This document shows positions 14,965-20,274 of a stretch of DNA of 20,274 bases, in pieces. Position 1 is the first letter of the stretch. Each line of letters starts with the position of its first letter. The stretch lies in assembly GCA_040394735.1 (NCBI GenBank), contig JBEBRR010000067.1, positions 1 to 20,274 of the forward strand, written 5' to 3'. The DNA is from Leadbetterella byssophila_A. GTDB lineage: Bacteria > Bacteroidota > Bacteroidia > Cytophagales > Spirosomataceae. The position numbers and the translations under genes are program-made. The notes under the pieces were generated by a model that was given only the letters and a program-made list of their open reading frames with translations, was not told the DNA's origin and ran no database searches.

Positions 14965-16578
14965 ATGAAGAAAGACATGAAAAAGATATATGTATATGCC
15001 CTCACTGCCTGTATGTTTGTAGGCGGGGGGATGAGCTCCTGTACCAACCTGGATGAAGAGGTATTCTCGGAAGTGCTCTCCACCTCCTTCAAACCTACGG
15101 AAAGAGATCTGCCCAATATCCTGGCCCCCGTATATGCCTCATTCCGCTCGCTGATGTTTGGCTGGCAGGGCTATTTTGACCTCCAGGAGGAGCCGGGTGA
15201 TGCCATTATTACACCGGTAAGACCCAACGGCTGGGATGATGCCGGCACCTACCGCCGGATGCACCAGCACAACTGGAACTCCGAACAATGGCAGCCGACC
15301 AACACCTGGAACCAGGCCTACGCCAGCATTACCCGGGCCAACCGGGTGATCGCCCAGATCGAGGACGGGGATATTCCGCTTCCTGACGCGGTCGGAAAAG
15401 CGGCCATCGCCGAGCTTCGCGCGGCAAGGGCCCTGGCTTATTACCTCCTTCTGGATAACCATGGAAACGTGCCGATCGTGACAGATTACAGGGATGTCTC
15501 GCTTCCGCAGCAGAAGACCCGGAAAGAAGTATATGATTTTATAGTGAAAGAGCTGACTGAGATCTCACCCCTTCTGGCCACTGACGTGGCGGCTACCTAT
15601 GGCCGGATGAACAAATGGGGGGCAAAAGCCCTTCTCACCAAAGTATACCTCAATGCTGAAGTATATACCGGAACTGCACAATGGGACAACGTGATCAAAG
15701 AAGCAGATGAGATCATCAACAGCAACAGCTATGTGCTGGATGCCAACTACTCCGACGTATTCACCTACACCAATCAGAATTCGAAAGAGATCATCTTCGC
15801 GGTTCCCTACGACGAGATTTACGGTCAGGGCTCGCAGATTCACATGAAAACACTGGATCCGCTAAGCCGGCTGGTGTATAACATGTCTGCCGGTCCGTGG
15901 GGCGGTAACTGTGCCGTACCGCAGTTTATAGATACCTACGATACCGAGGACTCCAGGTTAAAGGACAGCTGGATACAGGGCCCGCAGTACCATGCCACTA
16001 CCGGCGCACTGGTCATTGACTACCTGAAGGCGGTACCCGGGATCGGTGGTGACGGAACCGTGGCGCCCAGCAACAGCGGCTACCGAATAGGAAAATACAA
16101 GATCAAGCAGGGGGCAACCAATAACCTCGACAACGACTACCCTATGTTCCGTTATGCCGATGTACTCATGATGAAGGCAGAAGCGCTGCTCAGGAAAGGA
16201 GATGCAAACGGGGCGGCCGCTTTGGTCACCCAGGTAAGGCAAAGAGCCTTTAAAACCAACCCGTCAAAAGCCACCGTAAAAGGAGAAGATCTCCTGAAAG
16301 GCAGTGCTTACCAATACGGCTGGCAGGAAAAAGACGGAACTGTGGCAGAGAAAAACGGTGGAGCAGATATTAAATACGGCCGTTTCCTGGACGAGCTGGG
16401 CTGGGAGTTTGCCGCTGAAGCGCACCGCCGGCAGGATATGATCCGTTTTGGTGTATTCCAGACCATGACCTGGTTCAATCACCGCCCGCATGCGCAGGCT
16501 GCCACCCGGATCCTCTTCCCGATTCCGAAAGACGAGCTCTCCAAAAACCCGAACCTGAAACAAAATACGGGGTATTGA
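14965..16578 (+). CDS. susD: SusD/RagB-family nutrient-binding lipoprotein
   Basis: SusD lids SusC on the cell surface and binds the incoming glycan. The 537-residue precursor has a lipoprotein signal with the lipid-bearing cysteine C26 (GMSSC); the acidic stretch after it, TNLDEE, fits a Bacteroidota surface-export signal. The body shows SusD landmarks: helical TPR-like repeats, WNQAYASITRANRVIAQI around 112-129, RAARALAYYLLL around 152-163, the YPMFRYADVLMMKAEALLR helix around 392-410, and the late WEFAAEAHRRQDMIRFG segment around 478-494, ending near the typical NPNLKQNTGY. An ATG four codons in, at 14977, would give an equally good signal, so the start is uncertain by 12 bases. It lies 27 bases behind susC and is surely co-transcribed. 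Confidence 0.94.
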   Translation: MKKDMKKIYVYALTACMFVGGGMSSCTNLDEEVFSEVLSTSFKPTERDLPNILAPVYASFRSLMFGWQGYFDLQEEPGDAIITPVRPNGWDDAGTYRRMHQHNWNSEQWQPTNTWNQAYASITRANRVIAQIEDGDIPLPDAVGKAAIAELRAARALAYYLLLDNHGNVPIVTDYRDVSLPQQKTRKEVYDFIVKELTEISPLLATDVAATYGRMNKWGAKALLTKVYLNAEVYTGTAQWDNVIKEADEIINSNSYVLDANYSDVFTYTNQNSKEIIFAVPYDEIYGQGSQIHMKTLDPLSRLVYNMSAGPWGGNCAVPQFIDTYDTEDSRLKDSWIQGPQYHATTGALVIDYLKAVPGIGGDGTVAPSNSGYRIGKYKIKQGATNNLDNDYPMFRYADVLMMKAEALLRKGDANGAAALVTQVRQRAFKTNPSKATVKGEDLLKGSAYQYGWQEKDGTVAEKNGGADIKYGRFLDELGWEFAAEAHRRQDMIRFGVFQTMTWFNHRPHAQAATRILFPIPKDELSKNPNLKQNTGY

Positions 16579-16591
16579 TCAGGCGTAAATT

Positions 16592-16639
16592 AAATTGCCG
16601 CAGATGCAGGAATTTATATTCACGCATCTGTGGCAATTT
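16592..16639. terminator. Bidirectional terminator between susD and the DUF493 gene
   Basis: A 16-base left arm (16592-16607) pairs with 16624-16639 at every position with one G-U (16600/16631), around a 16-base loop. It begins AAATT and ends AATTT, so both strands give a T-rich tail. It sits between convergent genes, 13 bases after the susD stop. The CAGATGC/GCATCTG core resembles dispersed intergenic palindromes of this phylum. Confidence 0.75.
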
Positions 16640-16643
16640 TCAA

Positions 16644-16961
16644 TTACAGCATTACCACTTTCTCCAGCTTCCCTACTTCCTTGTAATAATCAATGACCTG
16701 GTCGGCACTATTGACAAAAGTCTCTACCGTAAATGACTCGTACTTTCCGCCGCCCGATTGCTTCACCTGAATCCTGGTACTCGGGTGTGCGAATATCTCC
16801 CCGATTGTTGTCCTCGCTTTTCCGGCCGCCGGCACAATAAACTTGAAAACAAAAATGGTGGGAAACTGCTCCACAGCCGTGAGCCTCTCCCGGAATGCCA
16901 CATAGCTGCCGTCTCTCTCATCTGTGATATCCCGGAGATTTATATTCTTATAATTTTCCAT
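16644..16961 (-). CDS. DUF493 (YbeD-like) family protein
   Basis: A 105-residue cytoplasmic protein. Residues about 30-105 match the small alpha/beta DUF493 fold: FPTIFVFKFIVP at the first strand, a central KQSGGGKYESFTVETFV (the family's conserved S-x-x-G-x-Y/H-x-S-x-T core) and the ending YYKEVGKLEKVVML, as in YbeD's ELGKIDIVRMVL-type end. The N-terminal 28 residues are charged and extra relative to YbeD. E. coli YbeD lies beside the lipoate genes and has been called a lipoate regulatory protein, but the function is not settled and no lipoate gene is nearby here. It is convergent with susD and divergent from the sulfide:quinone oxidoreductase gene. Confidence 0.8.
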   Translation of the reverse strand: MENYKNINLRDITDERDGSYVAFRERLTAVEQFPTIFVFKFIVPAAGKARTTIGEIFAHPSTRIQVKQSGGGKYESFTVETFVNSADQVIDYYKEVGKLEKVVML

Positions 16962-16990
16962 CTGTATTATAATTTACCTCATTATTCACT

Positions 16991-17022
16991 CAAATTTCAT
17001 ACCCGGAACGTTTCCCGACAAA
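16991..17022 (-). promoter_or_regulatory. Promoter of the DUF493 gene
   Basis: On the minus strand TTTG (complement of 17019-17022), 20 bases, then GAAATTTG (complement of 16991-16998), one mismatch from TAnnTTTG. The leader would be about 24-27 bases to the ATG at 16961. Confidence 0.5.
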
Positions 17023-17178
17023 ATGGCACCACAACCCTCCTGACAGCCTGAAAAATTGAGCCAGATTGTCTTGTTTTTTAAAAATCCTGTAAAACAGGGT
17101 CCTCATTCCCTGAAAACCATACTCTCCACGGTCACGCAGCGGAAGCTGAATCACTTTTAATGCGCACTCCCCTTCTCC

Positions 17179-17192
17179 GTAACAAATGTTAC
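17179..17192. promoter_or_regulatory. Fnr-geometry palindrome at the SQR promoter
   Basis: GTAAC-AAAT-GTTAC is a perfect 5-4-5 inverted repeat, the same spacing as an Fnr site (TTGAT-N4-ATCAA). Its centre is about 33 bases before the centre of the predicted -7 box, so near -40 from the start, where Crp/Fnr class II activators bind. No Crp/Fnr gene is in the window. Confidence 0.45.
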
Positions 17193-17222
17193 TGACCTCT
17201 AGCCTCCCGGCATTTACCTTTA
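17191..17222 (+). promoter_or_regulatory. Candidate SQR promoter
   Basis: TACCTTTA (17215-17222) matches TAnnTTTG except at the last base; 20 bases upstream the -33 position reads ACTG, a poor match, as expected for an activator-dependent promoter. The leader to the ATG at 17248 is about 22 bases. Confidence 0.4.
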
Positions 17223-17247
17223 CGCCAAACAGTCAAATACAGTAAAT

Positions 17248-18474
17248 ATGAAAACAGAGTATCAGATAGTGATTATAGGGGCAGGTACAGCAGGGGTAAT
17301 GACCGCCGCCCAGCTATTGAAACAAGACAAAACCCTGGATGTAGCCATCATTGATCCTTCAGACAAACATTATTATCAACCCGCCTGGACTCTCGTAGGC
17401 GCAGGCACTTATGACTACCGGAAAACGGTAAGACCTATAAAAGATCTTATCCCCTTCGGTGCCACCTGGATAAAAGACTCCGTAACCGGATTTTTGCCGG
17501 GAACTAACAGTGTAAGCACCGAAAAGCACGGGAATATCACCTATCAATACCTGGTGGTGGCCCCGGGGCTGGTCAATGACCTGACCCTCATAGACGGCCT
17601 GGAAGAAGCTGTTAAGAAAGGAGTAGTTTGCAGTAACTATATTGATCCGGAATATACCTGGACTTGTATACGGAACTTTAAAGGCGGGAAAGCCCTCTTT
17701 ACCCAGCCCGGTACGCCTATCAAATGCGGTGGAGCTCCCCAAAAGATCATGTACCTGGCCGCCGATTACTTCCGTAAACATAAGATTCCGGCAGAGATCA
17801 CCTTCGCCACACCGGGCACGGTGATCTTCGGAGTTAAGGAAATAGCCCAAACCCTTACAGAGGTATTGGACCGTTATGGTATTACTTTTGAACCCTTTCA
17901 TACCCCTGTTAAAATTGATACCGAAAAGAAAATTGCCTATTTTAAAGACACTACCCCGGCTGAAAAAAAGCACAAACCGGCTGCGAAAGGTTTAGTGGAA
18001 ATGCCTTTCGACCTGCTCCACCTGGCTCCCCCGCAAACCGCACCGAAGTTTGTAAAAGAATCGGAGCTGGTCAATGAAGCCGGCTGGCTGGACGTAGATA
18101 TCCACAGCATGCAGCACCGGAAATACCCCAATATCTTCGGCCTGGGCGATGTAGCCGCTCTTCCTACCGCCAAAACCGGCGCCGCCGTGCGCAAACAGGC
18201 TCCGGTGGTGACAGATAACCTACTGAAGCTGATTCGGGGTGAAAACGCCGATAACACCTCTTATCAGGGCTATTCGAGCTGTCCCCTCGTAACAGGTTAC
18301 GGAAAAATGGTACTTGCCGAGTTTAACTATAAGAATGAGTTCACCCCTGACCCCAAAATGAAGCTGATGTTCATTCACGACAGTTACAGGGAACACTGGC
18401 GTTTATGGATACTGAAAAAATACATCCTGCCTTACCTCTACTGGAACAAAATGATGAAAGGAGAAGATGTGTAA
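17248..18474 (+). CDS. sqr: Sulfide:quinone oxidoreductase, type II
   Basis: SQR is a membrane-associated flavoprotein that oxidises sulfide to sulfane sulfur and passes electrons to quinone. The 408-residue protein opens with the FAD dinucleotide fold IIGAGTAGVMTA (9-20) and has the second FAD motif NIFGLGDVA (295-303). Two cysteines sit where type II SQR places its redox pair: C160 in PIKCGGAPQKIMYL and C345 in SSCPLVTGYGK; both motifs are the same kind as in mitochondrial SQOR, and the extra N-terminal cysteine of type I enzymes is not evident. The C-terminus ends with aromatic, amphipathic segments (YILPYLYWNKMM) that would anchor it to the membrane. The next genes are a sulfur transporter and a porin, which supports a sulfur role. 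An NDH-2-like enzyme is excluded by the cysteine pair. Confidence 0.9.
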   Translation: MKTEYQIVIIGAGTAGVMTAAQLLKQDKTLDVAIIDPSDKHYYQPAWTLVGAGTYDYRKTVRPIKDLIPFGATWIKDSVTGFLPGTNSVSTEKHGNITYQYLVVAPGLVNDLTLIDGLEEAVKKGVVCSNYIDPEYTWTCIRNFKGGKALFTQPGTPIKCGGAPQKIMYLAADYFRKHKIPAEITFATPGTVIFGVKEIAQTLTEVLDRYGITFEPFHTPVKIDTEKKIAYFKDTTPAEKKHKPAAKGLVEMPFDLLHLAPPQTAPKFVKESELVNEAGWLDVDIHSMQHRKYPNIFGLGDVAALPTAKTGAAVRKQAPVVTDNLLKLIRGENADNTSYQGYSSCPLVTGYGKMVLAEFNYKNEFTPDPKMKLMFIHDSYREHWRLWILKKYILPYLYWNKMMKGEDV

Positions 18475-18506
18475 CCCAGGTAACAAAACAGAGAAAAAAC
18501 ACTACC

Positions 18507-18514
18507 TAATTTTG
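18507..18514 (+). promoter_or_regulatory. -7 promoter box ahead of the YeeE/YedE gene
   Basis: TAATTTTG is an exact TAnnTTTG match, about 30 bases before the ATG at 18544. No -33 box stands out. GTAACAAA, a half of the SQR palindrome plus its spacer, recurs at 18479-18486. Confidence 0.4.
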
Positions 18515-18543
18515 CAGGAGTTTTTAAAATTAATGCCTCATAC

Positions 18544-19101
18544 ATGAACTGGATTTTTGAACCCTGGCCCTGGTATGTCTCCGGACCACTGATTGCTCTC
18601 ACCATGTTTTCCCTTCTTTATGTAGGAAAAAACTTCGGAATGTCATCCAACCTGCGTACGCTGTGCACTATGTGTGGCGCAGACAAAACCTGCGACTTCT
18701 TCTGTTTTGACTGGAAAGCCCAGCGCTGGAACCTGCTGGTGATGGCGGGCAGTGTTGTCGGCGGCTTTGTGGCTGCCCGTTATCTTTCGCATAACCAGGT
18801 ACCCGCCATTACACCGGAAACCGTCAGCCAATTGCAGGCCCTGGGTATTGAAAGCGCAGGAAAAGCATATCTGCCCGTTGAAATTTTCGGGACTGAAAAC
18901 CTTTCTTCTCCCTTGTATTGGCTGATCCTGCTTACGGGCGGTATACTGGTAGGTTTTGGAGCACGTTATGCAGGTGGATGCACCTCCGGCCATGCCATTT
19001 CCGGGTTAAGTAACCTCCAGCTGCCTTCGCTGATAGCCACCATAGGCTTCTTTATCGGCGGCCTCATTATGGTTCACTTTATATTCCCACTGCTGTTCTG
19101 A
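18544..19101 (+). CDS. Half-size YeeE/YedE sulfur transporter subunit
   Basis: A 185-residue inner-membrane protein of the YeeE/YedE (Sulf_transp) superfamily, whose TsuA member imports thiosulfate. Hydrophobic segments lie at about 10-28, 63-80, 124-140 and 160-184. The family motif GGCTSGH is at 144-150 with C146, and GFGARYAGG precedes it. A cytoplasmic or periplasmic loop after the first segment carries four cysteines, C41-x2-C44-x5-C50-x3-C54, which could bind a metal or relay sulfane sulfur. Full-length relatives have twice this size; Bacteroidota usually encode two half proteins side by side, the second being a DUF6691 type. Here the next gene is a porin instead. The gene follows sqr by 69 bases, with a possible promoter of its own, and its stop is one base before the porin's GTG. 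The cargo (thiosulfate, persulfide or other) is unknown. Confidence 0.85.
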   Translation: MNWIFEPWPWYVSGPLIALTMFSLLYVGKNFGMSSNLRTLCTMCGADKTCDFFCFDWKAQRWNLLVMAGSVVGGFVAARYLSHNQVPAITPETVSQLQALGIESAGKAYLPVEIFGTENLSSPLYWLILLTGGILVGFGARYAGGCTSGHAISGLSNLQLPSLIATIGFFIGGLIMVHFIFPLLF

Positions 19102-19102
19102 A

Positions 19103-20274
19103 GTGAAAAAGCTGGCTGTCATTGTTTCGCTGGGAATCTTCTCCCCCGGCCTCTCGGCCCAGGAAAGCACCTTTGTGTCTTTCCTGAAAGGCGGGTCGGT
19201 AAAAGGGCACATCCGAAACTATTACATGCATACCAATAACCTGTCGGGGCGCGATTATTCAGCAGATGCCATAGGGGGGGTCCTTGCGTACGAAACCCGC
19301 ACCTACAAGGGTTTTCAGGCAGGCATCTCCGGCATTTTTACCTATCGGCTGTTTTCTTCTTCCCTCCATCTTCCTGACACCGTTACCGGGCGCACGAGTA
19401 AGTGGGAAAGAGAATTATTTGATGTTAATCACCCCCGGAATTATAACGATCTCGATCGGCTGGAAGAATTGTTTATCAAATATCATAGAGGCGGCTCGTA
19501 TATTGCCTACGGAAAAATCCCGGTAGAATATACCCCGCTTCTTAACAAGAGTGACGGCCGCATGAAACCTTTCGCCTTCCAGGGCCTGTGGTTTCACAAA
19601 GAGCATACGGGTCATATCCTGGATGCCGGGTGGATCCATAAGGTTTCACCCCGCTCCATGACCGAATGGTATGCTATGAAAGAGACCATCGGCCTCACCG
19701 ATAACGGCTTCCAGCCGGACGGTACGCCGGCCCATTACCACGAATCCATTCATTCACGCGGGGTGGGTACACTCCGGTGGGGAGTGAAACAGGAACGCTG
19801 GCACCTGGATATATGGAATATATATATCGACAAAGTCAATAACAGCAGCTGGATTCAGATAGAATTTCAAAACCCGCACTGGATGCTGGGCAGCACCTAC
19901 TCTTTCCAGGCGCCCCTAGCTTACCAGAAAACCCTGGAATATGAAAAACGCTACGTTCAGCCCGATGAAAGAGGTCAGGCACTAAGCCTGACCGGAAGTT
20001 ACCGTCAAAACGGGTGGCAGATTAAAACAGCGTATACACGTGTCTTTGACACGGGCCGTTACCTGTTTCCGCGGGAGTTGGGACGCGACCAGTTTTACAC
20101 CTCCATGCCTCGAAGCCGACTGGAAGGTTTTGGAAATACCCACGTCTTTTCGGGAAGTCTCCAATACCGGAAAGGACACACCTTTCTTCAACTTGATGCC
20201 ACTACCACTACGGGCGTTGAAGCGGGAAGGAATGAAAATAATAAGTATAACCTGGATGATTATTACCAGGTCAA
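19103..20274 (+). CDS. OprD-like outer-membrane porin, GTG start, 3' end outside the window
   Basis: An uninterrupted frame of 390 codons opens with GTG at 19103, one base after the stop of the YeeE/YedE gene, and is still open at the right edge. No ATG lies near the start (the first in-frame one is about 40 codons in), but the GTG begins an ideal signal peptide: KK, a hydrophobic core, and a GLSAQ end at residue 20. The mature N-terminus (FLKGGSVKGHIRNYY, about 27-41), GGVLAYETRTYKGFQAG (about 59-75) and the dense alternation of aromatic strands and turns look like OprD-type substrate-specific porins. The tight spacing implies translational coupling with the transporter, so it may let the same sulfur compound, or an anion such as thiosulfate, through the outer membrane. 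The family call is by eye; another beta-barrel class is possible. Confidence 0.72.
   Translation, partial: MKKLAVIVSLGIFSPGLSAQESTFVSFLKGGSVKGHIRNYYMHTNNLSGRDYSADAIGGVLAYETRTYKGFQAGISGIFTYRLFSSSLHLPDTVTGRTSKWERELFDVNHPRNYNDLDRLEELFIKYHRGGSYIAYGKIPVEYTPLLNKSDGRMKPFAFQGLWFHKEHTGHILDAGWIHKVSPRSMTEWYAMKETIGLTDNGFQPDGTPAHYHESIHSRGVGTLRWGVKQERWHLDIWNIYIDKVNNSSWIQIEFQNPHWMLGSTYSFQAPLAYQKTLEYEKRYVQPDERGQALSLTGSYRQNGWQIKTAYTRVFDTGRYLFPRELGRDQFYTSMPRSRLEGFGNTHVFSGSLQYRKGHTFLQLDATTTTGVEAGRNENNKYNLDDYYQV

Noticed and set aside
16758..17051. Plus-strand ORF of 97 codons across the DUF493 gene and its promoter
   Set aside because: The minus strand carries the recognised DUF493 core and a well-spaced promoter.
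18479..18492. Second copy of the SQR palindrome ahead of the YeeE/YedE gene
   Set aside because: Only the left half GTAAC and the spacer match; the right half reads CAGAG, so it is not an inverted repeat.

Overview
The window looks like a chromosomal segment of a member of the Bacteroidota. Three things point there: a SusC/SusD pair, TonB-dependent and SPI/SPII signal peptides of the usual Bacteroidota form, and upstream regions that repeatedly show the Bacteroidota promoter pattern (a -33 TTTG-like box, about 20 bases, then TAnnTTTG). The genus cannot be fixed from this sequence; Sphingobacteriia or Chitinophagia would fit. Coding DNA is moderately GC-rich and the intergenic DNA is clearly AT-rich. 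I see no IS element, phage gene, tRNA, rRNA or CRISPR array.

Region by region. (1) Bases 1-170, minus strand: the start of a secreted, glycine-rich outer-membrane-type protein, cut by the window edge. (2) 422-4575: a deoxynucleoside catabolism cluster, deoC (animal-type deoxyribose-phosphate aldolase), a two-domain ALDH16-type aldehyde dehydrogenase, and deoD (hexameric-type purine nucleoside phosphorylase). Together they could phosphorolyse purine deoxynucleosides and, after a phosphopentomutase step not encoded here, cleave deoxyribose-5-phosphate to glyceraldehyde-3-phosphate and acetaldehyde, then oxidise the acetaldehyde. (3) 4822-5688: an AraC-family regulator with a cupin sensor. (4) 6110-8287: a bidomainal sucrose-phosphate synthase/phosphatase-like protein. 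(5) 8392-16578: a small polysaccharide utilisation locus made of a large multidomain GH43 enzyme, a SusC transporter and a SusD lipoprotein. (6) 16644-16961, minus: a DUF493/YbeD-like protein, convergent with susD across a strong bidirectional terminator. (7) 17248-20274: a sulfur module of type II sulfide:quinone oxidoreductase, a half-size YeeE/YedE sulfur transporter with a four-cysteine cluster, and a GTG-initiated OprD-like porin that runs off the window.

Most candidate promoters give short 5' leaders of roughly 10-27 bases; the sucrose-phosphate synthase gene is the exception, with a predicted leader of about 130 bases. The most interesting parts are the DERA-ALDH16 pairing, the altered phosphatase motif IV in the sucrose-phosphate synthase fusion, and the SQR/YedE/porin module, which carries a Fnr-geometry palindrome centred near -40 of its predicted start. 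All family assignments come from reading motifs; no database search was run.
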